Part shown: positions 18,942-27,970 of the stretch, piece by piece | Layout: each line of letters begins with the position of its first letter | Position numbering within the stretch: position 1 is the stretch's first letter | Assembly (NCBI RefSeq): GCF_007990935.1 | Contig: NZ_BJXJ01000005.1 | Span: forward strand, 1-64,000 | Length of the DNA: 64,000 nt | DNA from: Vibrio sagamiensis NBRC 104589 | GTDB taxonomy: Bacteria; Pseudomonadota; Gammaproteobacteria; Enterobacterales; Vibrionaceae | Direction: 5' to 3' | The notes under the pieces: generated by a model | Databases searched by the model: none | Told to the model about the DNA's origin: nothing | Seen by the model: the letters and a program-made list of their open reading frames with translations, nothing else | Program-made: the position numbers and the translations under genes

Positions 18942-18971
18942 AAAAAATTGCCGTGTACAAACGGCAATTTT
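18942..18971 (-). terminator. Intrinsic terminator after the GemA-like gene
   Basis: On the minus strand AAAATTGCCGT-ttgtac-ACGGCAATTTTTTG: an 11-bp stem followed by a T run. It lies 27 bp after the stop of the small gene. Confidence 0.85.
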
Positions 18972-18997
18972 GTTTGAAGTGTTGTTGCGTTCTATTG

Positions 18998-19240
18998 CTA
19001 TACAACAGTCTGATAACTGGCAATTAAAGATTTAACGTCTTCTAAGTATCCTTCGTGGAGTAAGTTGTCCACTGTCGCTTCAAGTTCGTCATATGACATA
19101 GTGAAGCATGTTGATTTCCCAGTCATTAAGCTCAAGTATTGGTGGTATTCTTCTTCTGTATAGTGGCCAACACGATCGAGAAGTAATGCTTTTATACCGT
19201 GATGAATCAAGCCGTAATATGTGTGTCGCTGAATTGTCAT
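18998..19240 (-). CDS. Small protein resembling Mu GemA/Gp16 (DUF1018)
   Basis: An 80-residue protein. The start is the ATG at 19240 (MTIQRHTYYGL), which has an AAGGG site seven bases upstream; the longer frame upstream is not supported. The pattern GIKALLLDRVGHYTEEEYHQYLSLMTGKS followed by MSYDELEATVDNLLHEGYLED resembles the helical core of the phage Mu Gp16/GemA regulatory family: a Y-x3-L pair, TGKS, then an L-D/E-A-V-x2-L helix. It is monocistronic with its own terminator. This looks like a phage-type regulator kept as a chromosomal gene. The assignment is by eye and not secure. Confidence 0.55.
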   Translation of the reverse strand: MTIQRHTYYGLIHHGIKALLLDRVGHYTEEEYHQYLSLMTGKSTCFTMSYDELEATVDNLLHEGYLEDVKSLIASYQTVV

Positions 19241-19823
19241 GGTTGTACCCTTATCAAATATACTCCCAGATGATGGAGGATTTGAAACAGTGAGTCGTTG
19301 TACTTCTAACCTCAGCAATGCATAACAGATGCCAATTAATGAAATGTGAAACCAAAAGTAACACGTAGTGCTTTGGTGGCCTTAGTCGATTGATTAATGA
19401 AAGATGCTTAGTTCCAAATGCTGAAGGCGATTTCGTTTAAAGGTGAGTGTTGATGGAGAGCCTAAAATAAATTCTTAGTTAATAACTTAAAATGTCAATA
19501 TTAAAAATATAGTTCAAATTTTCACTTTTCATGGCTCTTTTCCGGTTCATGAAAAAAGCCATTTTATGATCATATTTTAAATCGTCGTACTTTTCTTGTG
19601 TACTGTTACTTTTGCTTTCTACTGGTTTTAATCTTGTCGCTGACTATCCTCAACCCCTTCATAGGAGATTAGTTTTTTTTGTTTTTCAAATTGAATATCT
19701 AGATGAGAATCAAAATAACAAATGGCAGGAGTTGTCAGTTTTTGTGGAAAAAGCAGGGAAATGGTAACGATGAAGATTAAAAAGGTAACGACCTATTAAT
19801 TAAGTTTTGTGGTAACTGGCATT
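19241..19823. other. Gene-free region between the GemA-like gene and trpA
   Basis: No supportable gene. It contains two overlapping, mutually exclusive hairpins near 19526-19562: TTTTCATG with CATGAAAA, or ATGGCT with AGCCAT. The promoter of the leftward small gene should lie close to 19250-19330. Confidence 0.4.
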
Positions 19824-19870
19824 GAAGTACTCTATTGCCTGGAGTGGCACTCTAACCAATTGAGTACTTC
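19824..19870. repeat. Long inverted repeat downstream of trpA
   Basis: GAAGTACTCTATTG (19824-19837) pairs with CAATTGAGTACTTC (19857-19870), 13 of 14 positions. The 19-base loop can itself fold (GAGT with ACTC). It lies 33 bp past the trpA stop and has no T run, so it may stabilise the 3' end of trp mRNA or mark a mobile or regulatory remnant rather than act as a classical terminator. Confidence 0.75.
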
Positions 19871-19902
19871 GGTTGCTAACTTAACTTCTCGAATAAAAGC
19901 AA

Positions 19903-20709
19903 TTATCGTCTGGTTGCATCCTTCATAGAAGAAATAAATGTGGCAAGTTGTTCTAACATTATTTGTGGTTGTTCAACATGCGTTTCTATGATCTTAACTA
20001 CAGCAGAACCGGAAATAGCACCAGCGGCTCCTGATTCGAGTGCTAGCTTGACTTGTGCTGGTTCTGAAATACCAAAACCAAGTAAAGCAGGCGGAGCATC
20101 AAATTGCTTGAGTTTATCCAGCATATGATCAACCGGCATATTTGCTTTTGTTTCGGTACCGGTTACACCTGCACGAGAGAGTAAATAGGTGTATCCACCA
20201 CCAAGCTTGGAAACTTGCTGTAGTGTTTCATCACTTGCTGTTGGTGGAGCAATGAATATTGGGTGAATCCCGAACTTCTCTGCCGCCGCAACAAATTCTG
20301 AGCTTTCGTTAGTCGGAACGTCAGCAATCAGAACTGAATCGATGCCAGCCTTTGCACAACGCTCATAGAAGTTTTCAATACCGCGTGAGTATACAAGGTT
20401 TGCATACATCAGCAGCCCAATCGGAAGATCCGGGTGTTTTGCACGGATCTTACCGATTTGCTCGAAGCAAATGTCTGGTGTGACACCGGATTCTAACGCA
20501 CGAATATTAGCGCCTTGGATCGTTGGACCATCGGCAAGAGGATCGGAGAAGGGGATACCTAATTCAAGAGCGTCTGCCCCAGATTCAACCAATGCCTCCA
20601 TAATCTGATAAGACTGCTCAGCATTAGGATCACCCACCGTCACAAACGGTACAAATGCGCCTTGATTGTTCTCATTTAGACGCGCGAACATCTTCTCATA
20701 ACGACTCAT
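19903..20709 (-). CDS. trpA: Tryptophan synthase alpha subunit
   Basis: A 268-residue TIM-barrel enzyme that cleaves indole-3-glycerol phosphate to indole and glyceraldehyde 3-phosphate and channels indole to TrpB. The motifs are clear: [11 protein letters not shown], catalytic Glu in [15 protein letters not shown] with the second catalytic Asp, and the phosphate-binding GFGIS and GAISGSA loops. Length equals E. coli TrpA (268). The start overlaps the trpB stop in a TAATG arrangement, giving translational coupling for the 1:1 alpha/beta complex. Last gene of the operon. Confidence 0.97.
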   Translation of the reverse strand: MSRYEKMFARLNENNQGAFVPFVTVGDPNAEQSYQIMEALVESGADALELGIPFSDPLADGPTIQGANIRALESGVTPDICFEQIGKIRAKHPDLPIGLLMYANLVYSRGIENFYERCAKAGIDSVLIADVPTNESSEFVAAAEKFGIHPIFIAPPTASDETLQQVSKLGGGYTYLLSRAGVTGTETKANMPVDHMLDKLKQFDAPPALLGFGISEPAQVKLALESGAAGAISGSAVVKIIETHVEQPQIMLEQLATFISSMKDATRR

Positions 20710-21899
20710 TAGATCACTCCTTTCTCTTCAAGTATGGCGTGTACGGTGAAGATGTCTTTGTCACCACGGCCTGATAAATTGACAACCAATAATTGCTCTT
20801 TTTCAGGATTCTCACGTGCCATACGTAGAGCATGAGCAACAGCATGAGAAGATTCAAGAGCAGGGATGATGCCTTCATGGCGAGCAATTTCCTGGAATGC
20901 CTCAAGTGCTTCGTCGTCTGTTACGTTATCGTATTCCGCACGGCCAATCGCATTGAGGTGTGCGTGTTGCGGACCTACTGACGGGAAGTCAAGACCTGCA
21001 GATACTGAGTAAGACTCTTCTACTTGGCCATTGGAGTCTTGCATCAATGGTGCTTTCATCCCAAAGAAGATACCCGTTTTGCCGTGTTTAAGTGGCGCTC
21101 CGTGTTGGTCAGTGTCGATACCTTTACCAGCAGGCTCGACACCGATTAAGCGCACGCTTTCTTCATCAATAAAATCAGCGAACATGCCAATCGCATTTGA
21201 ACCGCCTCCCACACAAGCGATCACCGCATCTGGAAGGCGGCCTTCGCGGGCGAGGATTTGGTTTTTTGTCTCTTCGCCAATCATACGTTGGAAATCACGA
21301 ACGATCGTTGGGAAAGGGTGAGGGCCTGCTGCGGTACCAAGCAAGTAGTGTGCGTCTTCATAAGTGGCAGACCAGTCGCGCAGAGCTTCGTTACAAGCAT
21401 CTTTAAGAGTAGCTGAACCAGAGTGCACAGGAATAACTTCTGCGCCCATTAATTTCATCCGGAATACGTTCGGGCTTTGTCGTTCAACGTCTTTTGCACC
21501 CATGTAGACTCGGCATTTAAGGCCAAGCAGTGCACATGCCAGTGCCGTTGCTACACCATGCTGACCTGCACCTGTTTCAGCAATGATTTCGTTTTTACCC
21601 ATGCGTTTTGCAAGCAGGGCTTGACCTAATACTTGGTTGGTTTTGTGTGCGCCGCCATGAAGTAAGTCTTCACGCTTAAGATAAAGTTTGGTTTTGGTTC
21701 CTTTGGTCAGGTTACGAGTGAGAGTCAAAGCGGTAGGTCGACCTGCATATTCTTGCAGCAGGGTCATAAATTCACTACGAAACGTCGGATCTTCTTGTGC
21801 ATCGATAAAGGCTTGTTCTAGTTGATCCAGTGCAGGAACTAGAATCTGCGGTACGTACTGACCGCCGTATTCGCCAAAGTAGGCATTCAATTTTGCCAT
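20709..21899 (-). CDS. trpB: Tryptophan synthase beta subunit
   Basis: A 396-residue PLP enzyme that condenses indole with serine to give tryptophan. The PLP lysine is in GGAHKTNQ (about residue 87), the phosphate-binding loop is [12 protein letters not shown], and the catalytic Glu is in AETGAGQHG. Length matches the family (397). It is separated from trpCF by 64 bp, the largest gap between structural genes of the operon, and overlaps trpA by one base. Confidence 0.97.
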   Translation of the reverse strand: MAKLNAYFGEYGGQYVPQILVPALDQLEQAFIDAQEDPTFRSEFMTLLQEYAGRPTALTLTRNLTKGTKTKLYLKREDLLHGGAHKTNQVLGQALLAKRMGKNEIIAETGAGQHGVATALACALLGLKCRVYMGAKDVERQSPNVFRMKLMGAEVIPVHSGSATLKDACNEALRDWSATYEDAHYLLGTAAGPHPFPTIVRDFQRMIGEETKNQILAREGRLPDAVIACVGGGSNAIGMFADFIDEESVRLIGVEPAGKGIDTDQHGAPLKHGKTGIFFGMKAPLMQDSNGQVEESYSVSAGLDFPSVGPQHAHLNAIGRAEYDNVTDDEALEAFQEIARHEGIIPALESSHAVAHALRMARENPEKEQLLVVNLSGRGDKDIFTVHAILEEKGVI

Positions 21900-21963
21900 C
21901 GTTATATTCCTTCTCGTATTTTTTCGCTACGAATAGCTTTAAATTTTTAGCTTCAAACAAGCT

Positions 21964-23403
21964 TTAGTAGTTGCGAATGGCATCAAATGCAGATTGCAAC
22001 TTCTGTGAATCTTTTTTACCCGGTGAGGCTTCTACGCCAGAGTTTAAATCTAACCCCAAGCAGCCCAGTTTTGCCGCACGTTGCGCATTTTGTGGTGATA
22101 ATCCGCCAGCGAGCATAATTTGGCTTGGATCGCCGATCAATTCCCAATTGAACACTTGGCCAGTACCGCCAGTTTGGCTACCTACTTGAGCGTCGAGAAG
22201 ATGACGATCAATGTGATTAGAAAGCAAATTGGGTTGTGAATCAACGACACCATAAGCTTTCCAGATCTCAATTCCCACTGGCAGCTCTGCTTTCAATTGG
22301 TTCACGTAATTTTGATCTTCGTGACCATGCAATTGCACGGCTTTTAGACCAAGTGAAGTGACGATCGAAGCCACATAATCAATGTCGTGATCTTGGAAGA
22401 CACCAACATACTGAAGAGGAGCGCCGCTCATGGTGAGCCGAGCCTGCTCAAAGTTAACAGCACGCTTTGATTGTTCGACAAAGATCAGACCACCAAATAC
22501 CGCGCCCGCTTGGTAGGCTTTTGCGGCATCATCAGGATGAGTGAGACCACAAACCTTGTTTTCGCCTAAAGTGACTTTACGGACTGCTAATTCTAAGTTG
22601 TCTGCTGCCATCAACGAGCTGCCGATCAAAAAACCGTCTGCGAATTCCGCTAAATCACGAACTTGCTGGTGGGTATAAATGCCGGATTCGGATATTACCG
22701 TCGCATTAGGGGCAAGTTGGCGAAGCATAGGTGCAAGTGCCTTAGTACGATTCAAGTCAGTACTGAGGTCACGCAAATTGCGGTTATTGATTCCAATCAC
22801 ACGTGCACCGAGTTTAACCGCACGATGAAGCTCTTCTTCGTTGCTGACTTCGGTTAAAATGCCCATGTTAAGACTGTGTGCTGCTGCTTCTAACGCTTTG
22901 TATTCTTCGTCATTGAGTACAGACAGCATCAACAGCACCGCGTCAGCACTGTAATGGCGCGCCAGATAGACTTGGTAGGTATCAACCATAAAGTCTTTAC
23001 ACAACACCGGCTGCTGTACTTGTCCACGGACTTGCGGAAGAAAGTCAAAGTTGCCTTGAAAATACTTCTCGTCAGTGAGAACTGAAATCGCATCTGCATG
23101 ATTATTGTAAACAGAAGCAATATAATCTAGGTCAAAATCATCACGAATCAACCCTTTGGATGGCGAAGCTTTTTTACATTCAGTAATAAAGACGGTTTTT
23201 TGTTTGCCTAGGGCATCATAAAAACTGCGATCAGATGGCAGCAAATCTGATTGAAACGTGCTCAGTGGCTGGGAAATTTTGCGCTCCGCTACCCACTGGT
23301 ATTTATCACGCACAATTTTCGCTAATACTTCTGCCATTTGTGCGTCTTGTTTGGATACGTGTTCAGATAAATTGCCTGATTGCTGAGTATTGAAATCCGT
23401 CAT
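21964..23403 (-). CDS. trpCF: Bifunctional indole-3-glycerol phosphate synthase / phosphoribosylanthranilate isomerase
   Basis: A 479-residue fusion of two TIM barrels. The N-terminal IGPS domain (about 25-275) shows ECKKASPSKGLIR, LCKDFMVD, LTEVSNEEEL and ISESGI motifs; the C-terminal PRAI domain (about 278-479) shows KVCGLTHPDDA, the QLHGHEDQ segment and LAGGLSPQN. It catalyses steps 3 and 4 of the tryptophan branch. The N-terminal extension of about 20 residues relative to E. coli TrpC (453) is accepted because the ATG at 23403 has an AAGG site 10 bases upstream and lies 13 bp after trpD. Confidence 0.96.
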   Translation of the reverse strand: MTDFNTQQSGNLSEHVSKQDAQMAEVLAKIVRDKYQWVAERKISQPLSTFQSDLLPSDRSFYDALGKQKTVFITECKKASPSKGLIRDDFDLDYIASVYNNHADAISVLTDEKYFQGNFDFLPQVRGQVQQPVLCKDFMVDTYQVYLARHYSADAVLLMLSVLNDEEYKALEAAAHSLNMGILTEVSNEEELHRAVKLGARVIGINNRNLRDLSTDLNRTKALAPMLRQLAPNATVISESGIYTHQQVRDLAEFADGFLIGSSLMAADNLELAVRKVTLGENKVCGLTHPDDAAKAYQAGAVFGGLIFVEQSKRAVNFEQARLTMSGAPLQYVGVFQDHDIDYVASIVTSLGLKAVQLHGHEDQNYVNQLKAELPVGIEIWKAYGVVDSQPNLLSNHIDRHLLDAQVGSQTGGTGQVFNWELIGDPSQIMLAGGLSPQNAQRAAKLGCLGLDLNSGVEASPGKKDSQKLQSAFDAIRNY

Positions 23404-23416
23404 TTTTCATCATTCC

Positions 23417-24427
23417 TTAAGCGTGAGCAGCAAGTTGTTGAACCAATTGATAGGCTTTACCTGAATTCATTGCATCAATCGCTTGTTGTGTATTAGCTTT
23501 TAAATCTTCGTGGCCGAACAGGCGCATCAGCAGAGCAACGTTAACCGCGACAGCACCTAATTGTGCTGCACTTCCTTTACCCGTCAGAATATCGGTGGTG
23601 ATGGCTTTATTTTCTTCAGGAAGCCCACCTTTAATCGCTTCTAATGGGTGCTGTTCAAGGCCAAAATCTGCTGGCGTGAGTGTGTATTCTATGATCGTAC
23701 CATCTTTGATCTCTGCTACTGTCGTTGAGCCATGAATAGCCACTTCATCTAAGCCGCTTCCGTAGACAACCGCAGCACGCTTCATACCCATTTGTAACAT
23801 GGTTTCAGCGATAGGGCGAACCAACTCTTCACTGTAGACACCCATTAACTCGATGTTTGGTCGAGCCGGATTAATCAGTGGACCGAGAATGTTGAATAGA
23901 GTACGTGTTTTCATAGTTTGACGCACTGGCATCGCGTGGCGAACACCGCCGTGATATTGCGGTGCAAATAAGAAAGCAACACCGATTTCGTCTACCGCTT
24001 TGCGTGTGTCTTCTGCACTCATCGCTAAGTTGATTCCGAAAGAGTCAAGCAGATCAGAAGAACCGGATTTGCTTGAGACGCTTCGGTTACCGTGTTTTGC
24101 GACTTTGAGGCCACATGCTGCAGCCACAAAGGCCGCTGTGGTTGAGATATTGATGGTGTTATGACCATCGCCACCTGTACCAACAATATCAGCGAAGTCA
24201 TAATCTGGGCGTGGGAAGGGAGTTGCGTTTGCCAGTAGTGCTTTTGCAGCACCCGCGATTTCATCAGGGGTTTCACCCTTGAGTTTTAGTGCTGTGAGGG
24301 CTGATGACATCAAGATAGGGTCGAGCTCACCACGGATTATGATGTCGAACAGTTGTTGGCTTTCTTCTTGAGTCAGAGAAGCTTGCTCGTAAAGTTTCGC
24401 CATAATCGGGCTGATGATTGCTTCCAT
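23417..24427 (-). CDS. trpD: Anthranilate phosphoribosyltransferase
   Basis: A 336-residue enzyme that transfers phosphoribosyl from PRPP to anthranilate. The signature DIVGTGGDGHNTINIST (PRPP and phosphate binding) and KHGNRSVSSKSGSSD are visible, with NILGPLINPARP in the second half. Here it is a separate gene from the glutamine amidotransferase, unlike the trpGD fusion of E. coli. AGGAG precedes the ATG by seven bases. Confidence 0.97.
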   Translation of the reverse strand: MEAIISPIMAKLYEQASLTQEESQQLFDIIIRGELDPILMSSALTALKLKGETPDEIAGAAKALLANATPFPRPDYDFADIVGTGGDGHNTINISTTAAFVAAACGLKVAKHGNRSVSSKSGSSDLLDSFGINLAMSAEDTRKAVDEIGVAFLFAPQYHGGVRHAMPVRQTMKTRTLFNILGPLINPARPNIELMGVYSEELVRPIAETMLQMGMKRAAVVYGSGLDEVAIHGSTTVAEIKDGTIIEYTLTPADFGLEQHPLEAIKGGLPEENKAITTDILTGKGSAAQLGAVAVNVALLMRLFGHEDLKANTQQAIDAMNSGKAYQLVQQLAAHA

Positions 24428-24481
24428 ATTTACTCTCCTAAATTTCTTATCTGCCTATTGACCTTAATGGGTTTGCGTTAC

Positions 24482-25072
24482 TTATGCTGCCTTTATTTCG
24501 AGGGCCCATTCAATGGCGTTAGTTAACAGAGTGGCACCGTAGGTGGTCATAATGGACTCTGGGTGAAATTGAAATCCGCATACTTTATCTTCTTCATGCA
24601 CAACCGACATCACCAGGTCATCGACTTCTGCTGTGATGGTTAAGCTCTGAGGGACCTTTATCGCCACTAAAGAGTGGTAACGTGCGATCGCAAGGGGTGA
24701 GGGTAGGTTTTGATAAATTGCGTGGTTTTGGTGTTCCATCATAGAAACTTTACCGTGAATAATTTCCCCTGCACCAGCAACCGTACCGCCGTATGCTTCT
24801 ACGATGGCTTGATGGCCAAGACAAATGCCGATCATCGGTACTTTACTTTTTAAACGTTGGATCAGTTCTGGCATTGACCCTGCTTCTGAAGGAGCACCGG
24901 GACCTGGAGATAGCAGGACTACAGGATTTTCCAGCTCGTTAACCGCTTGTTCAATCGATTGAACTGGAATGTTATTACGGTAAATTTTCACGCAATGACC
25001 CAGTGAACGGAATTGATCCACTAAGTTATAGGTGAATGAGTCAAAGTTATCGATAAAAACAATATTAGCCAT
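24482..25072 (-). CDS. trpG: Anthranilate synthase component II (glutamine amidotransferase)
   Basis: A 196-residue class I glutamine amidotransferase that supplies ammonia to TrpE. The catalytic Cys lies in GICLGHQAI and the His/Glu pair in FQFHPESIMT; the oxyanion PGPGAP motif is present. The N-terminal FIDNFDSFTYNLVDQFRSLG is typical of TrpG/PabA, and operon position identifies it as TrpG. It stands 16 bp after trpE. Confidence 0.96.
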   Translation of the reverse strand: MANIVFIDNFDSFTYNLVDQFRSLGHCVKIYRNNIPVQSIEQAVNELENPVVLLSPGPGAPSEAGSMPELIQRLKSKVPMIGICLGHQAIVEAYGGTVAGAGEIIHGKVSMMEHQNHAIYQNLPSPLAIARYHSLVAIKVPQSLTITAEVDDLVMSVVHEEDKVCGFQFHPESIMTTYGATLLTNAIEWALEIKAA

Positions 25073-25088
25073 CTTCGAATCCTATTCC

Positions 25089-26654
25089 TTATTGTGCTTT
25101 ATGGGCGGCTTGAATCGCAGAAATGACTGCTTGAGCTTTACCACGCGTTTCGTCTGCTTCTGCTTGAGGATCTGAGTCAAATACCACGCCAGCCCCAGCT
25201 TGCACTTGGGCAATCCCATCTTCAACGTAAGCGGAGCGGATTACGATGCATGTATCGAGTGTCCCCTCACCGGTTAGGTAGCCCACGGCTCCACCATAAC
25301 TGCCACGACGAGCACTTTCGACGTCACGAATCAATTGCATAGCTCGAATCTTTGGTGCTCCTGTCAGTGTGCCCATATTCATACAAGCTTGGTAGGCATG
25401 TAGAGCGTCTAGGTCTTCACGAAGCTGGCCGACGACTCGAGATACCAAGTGCATAACATGGCTATAGCGGTCGACTTTTAATAGGTCTGCAACATAGCGA
25501 GTACCAGCCTGTGCAATACGGGCAACATCGTTACGGGCGAGATCGACGAGCATCATGTGCTCTGCATTTTCTTTTGTGTCGCTACGCAATTCCAGTTCAA
25601 TGCGGCTATCTAAATCAAAGTCGATCTCACCGTTTGGTCTTTTTCCACGACGACGAGTACCTGCAATTGGGTAGATTTCGACTTGATTGGTATTGGTTTC
25701 GTATTTCAATGCGCTTTCAGGTGAAGCACCGAACAAGGTGAAAAGCTCGTCTTGCATATAAAACATGTAAGGGCTTGGATTGCTCTGTTTCAGCTCTTTA
25801 TAAGCGGCGAGTGGAGAAGGGCATGGAAGAGTGAAACGGCGAGAGGGCACGACCTGGAAGATGTCACCTTTTACCACGTATTGTTTCAAATCACGTACTA
25901 TTTGGCAGAAGTCAGCATCAGATACGCTAGGTTGAACATTCACGCTGGTAATTTGCTCAGCACTTGGCAGATTCTTTGGGGTTGAACAATGGGCTTTAAT
26001 TTCAGTGACACGAGCTTCTATTACGGCTTTTTCTGAGTCGTCAACAAACAAAGTTGCCTGTAGCTGACAAGATTCGGTTTGGTGATCGATGATAAGAAGT
26101 GTTTCTGCGACGTAAAAGACATAATCGGGGCACAGGTTCGTAACTTCGGCTTGGCCTAATGGTTCGAAGTTAGCGACTAAATCGTAGGCAAATAAGCCTC
26201 CAAGAAAAATAGCGTGCTTGTCTTGTGCTGAAATGTCGAAGCTCTGCTGCACTAAGCGCAGGGCGTCAAAGGACGAAGCTTCACGCAGTCGAGAATCTTC
26301 ATCGAGTGTGTTGTTAGGTAGGGTGAAACCTAATGTGAGTGTTTCACCATCAAAATCAGTGGCTACGTCAGCATTAACATTTTGTATTAAATGCGCAAGT
26401 AGGTTTTTACCGTTGTTCGTTAATGCATGCATGCTGACCTTGTTGCCATTACAAACGATACGTATGGCTGAATCAACGACGAGAAGTGATTTTAAATCCT
26501 GCTTAGAATCAATCTCAGCGGATTCAAGCAGCAAACTGTCCTTTTTATGCTCACACAGGGTATGGAACAATCGGGTCGGATCTTGAGTATAAGGAACGGA
26601 AGTCTTTAGCACTTCAAGTTGACCAAGTTTTTTTATTGTAATGGCCTGATTCAC
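25089..26654 (-). CDS. trpE: Anthranilate synthase component I
   Basis: A 521-residue chorismate-using enzyme producing anthranilate with TrpG-derived ammonia. The N-terminal tryptophan-binding motif LLLES (residues 41-45) is intact, so feedback inhibition is expected. Catalytic-domain motifs include DIFQVVPSRRF, PIAGTRRRGK, ELRSDTKENAEHMMLVDLARND and GTLTGAPKIRAM. The start is GTG at 26654 with a strong AAGGAGG site. First structural gene of the operon, following the trpL attenuator. Confidence 0.97.
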   Translation of the reverse strand: MNQAITIKKLGQLEVLKTSVPYTQDPTRLFHTLCEHKKDSLLLESAEIDSKQDLKSLLVVDSAIRIVCNGNKVSMHALTNNGKNLLAHLIQNVNADVATDFDGETLTLGFTLPNNTLDEDSRLREASSFDALRLVQQSFDISAQDKHAIFLGGLFAYDLVANFEPLGQAEVTNLCPDYVFYVAETLLIIDHQTESCQLQATLFVDDSEKAVIEARVTEIKAHCSTPKNLPSAEQITSVNVQPSVSDADFCQIVRDLKQYVVKGDIFQVVPSRRFTLPCPSPLAAYKELKQSNPSPYMFYMQDELFTLFGASPESALKYETNTNQVEIYPIAGTRRRGKRPNGEIDFDLDSRIELELRSDTKENAEHMMLVDLARNDVARIAQAGTRYVADLLKVDRYSHVMHLVSRVVGQLREDLDALHAYQACMNMGTLTGAPKIRAMQLIRDVESARRGSYGGAVGYLTGEGTLDTCIVIRSAYVEDGIAQVQAGAGVVFDSDPQAEADETRGKAQAVISAIQAAHKAQ

Positions 26655-26782
26655 AAGACCTCCTTATTGATATTTACATCTTCCTACCATACATACTCGC
26701 ACAAAGATAACCGCCACCCAATTAAGTTTTTTATTTATTTGACCAATATTTAGGCGATTGGTTGTGAAGTCTATGGTAAAAC

Positions 26783-26809
26783 AAAAAGCCCGCAGAGGGT
26801 GCGGGCTTT
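26783..26809 (-). terminator. trp attenuator (intrinsic terminator)
   Basis: On the minus strand AAAGCCCGCA-ccctc-TGCGGGCTTT is followed by TTTGT. It lies 20 bases past the trpL stop and about 130 bp before trpE, in the position of the 3:4 hairpin of trp attenuators. Confidence 0.93.
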
Positions 26810-26829
26810 GTGGCGTTTCATTCTGTTAA

Positions 26830-26955
26830 TTAGAAGTACACGTCAGCCCAACAAGAACTTGTCCAAATGCGCCACCATGCAATATGCTCAGAGTTCATTG
26901 TATTATCATGAACTTTTATTTTTGCATTCTGGTTTAAGACAAATTCTTGTAACAT
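26830..26955 (-). CDS. trpL: trp operon leader peptide TrpL
   Basis: A 41-codon leader peptide, too short for routine gene finding. It has four Trp codons: a pair at residues 27-28 (AWWRIW), then residues 31 and 36, ending in CWADVYF. It precedes the attenuator terminator on the operon strand. Stalling at the Trp codons under low charged tRNA-Trp would favour antitermination and trpE transcription. The length and Trp spacing are of the Vibrio type, longer than the 14-residue E. coli leader. Confidence 0.93.
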   Translation of the reverse strand: MLQEFVLNQNAKIKVHDNTMNSEHIAWWRIWTSSCWADVYF

Positions 26956-26985
26956 AGTGAACCTTAAATCGTGTTTTTGTATCTA

Positions 26986-27005
26986 TGTACTAGTTAACTA
27001 GTGCA
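26986..27005. promoter_or_regulatory. TrpR operator
   Basis: TGTACTAGTTAACTAGTGCA, a near-perfect palindrome with the ACTAGTTAACTAGT core of E. coli trp operators. It overlaps the -10 hexamer of the trp promoter, so TrpR-tryptophan would block RNA polymerase. It lies 45 bp from the rnm start on the other side. Confidence 0.93.
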
Positions 27006-27020
27006 GCGTTCAAAAGTCAA
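26992..27020 (-). promoter_or_regulatory. trp operon promoter
   Basis: On the minus strand TTGACT (27020-27015), a 17-bp spacer, then TTAACT (26997-26992). The -10 is identical to that of the E. coli trp promoter and is embedded in the operator. Transcription should start about 26985, 30 bases before trpL. Confidence 0.88.
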
Positions 27021-27049
27021 CCCCAAAACAGAATTAAAGCGACAAAAAT

Positions 27050-27928
27050 ATGAGAATTGATTTACACAGTCACACTACAGCATCTGATGGTCGTTTATCA
27101 CCGCAAGATTTAGTAGATAGGGCCATAAGCTTTGATCTCGATGTTTTGGCAATTACTGACCATGATACTACTGACGGTTTAGCTATAGCCAAGCAGTATG
27201 TTCAAGAGAATAATTTGGCTATAAATATCATTAACGGTATTGAAATATCGACTGTGTGGCAGAACAAAGATATCCACATTGTGGGTTTGAATATAGATCC
27301 AGAAAACTCAGTATTGATGGATTTAATTCAACAACAAAAAACACACCGTATAGCACGAGCTGAATTGATCGCAGAGCGTTTGCAAAAAGCCACACGTGAA
27401 GGTGTATTAGAAGAAGTTCAGCAAATTGCTGGTGATGCTCCTATTACCCGTGCACACTTTGCTAAGTGGTTGGTAGACAATGGTTACGCTAAAAACATGC
27501 AGATGGTGTTTAAAAAATATTTGACGCGTTCCACTCCCGGCTATGTACCACCTAATTGGTGTTCAATGAAAGATGCAGTTGATGCCATTCATTCTGCTGG
27601 TGGACAAGCGGTACTTGCTCACCCAGGGCGATACCAATTAACCGCTAAATGGATTAAGCGATTGCTGAGTGCTTTTGTTGAAGCTGATGGTGATGCAATG
27701 GAAGTTGCTCAACCTCAGCAAGCACCACAAGAAAGGCGCAACTTAGCTGACTATGCGATACAATACGAGTTACTGGCGTCACAAGGTAGCGACTTTCATT
27801 ATCCTTCTCCTTGGATGGAGCTAGGTAGAAATCTTTGGTTACCTTCAGGAGTTGAGCCAGTTTGGAAAGATTGGGGAATTAAACCTTTGCCGAGCGTTGA
27901 GCAAGACGGCGGGTTTGATACACCATAA
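27050..27928 (+). CDS. rnm: 5'-3' exoribonuclease Rnm (RNase AM, PHP domain)
   Basis: A 292-residue PHP-domain phosphoesterase (formerly YciV/TrpH). Metal-binding motifs are visible in order: [35 protein letters not shown] and GSDFHYP. In E. coli Rnm matures the 5' ends of ribosomal RNAs and degrades short RNAs. It is divergent from trp, an ancestral arrangement, and followed by yciO 42 bp downstream, probably as an operon. The ribosome site is weak. The nearby TrpR operator could affect its promoter. Confidence 0.93.
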   Translation: MRIDLHSHTTASDGRLSPQDLVDRAISFDLDVLAITDHDTTDGLAIAKQYVQENNLAINIINGIEISTVWQNKDIHIVGLNIDPENSVLMDLIQQQKTHRIARAELIAERLQKATREGVLEEVQQIAGDAPITRAHFAKWLVDNGYAKNMQMVFKKYLTRSTPGYVPPNWCSMKDAVDAIHSAGGQAVLAHPGRYQLTAKWIKRLLSAFVEADGDAMEVAQPQQAPQERRNLADYAIQYELLASQGSDFHYPSPWMELGRNLWLPSGVEPVWKDWGIKPLPSVEQDGGFDTP

Positions 27929-27970
27929 TACTTAATATAGAGCCGAGAGGTTCGATAACGAGGAATAACA

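Noticed and set aside
19824..19870. Integron attC site
   Set aside because: The inverted repeat is suggestive, but core sites of GTTRRRY/RYYYAAC type do not lie at the expected ends.
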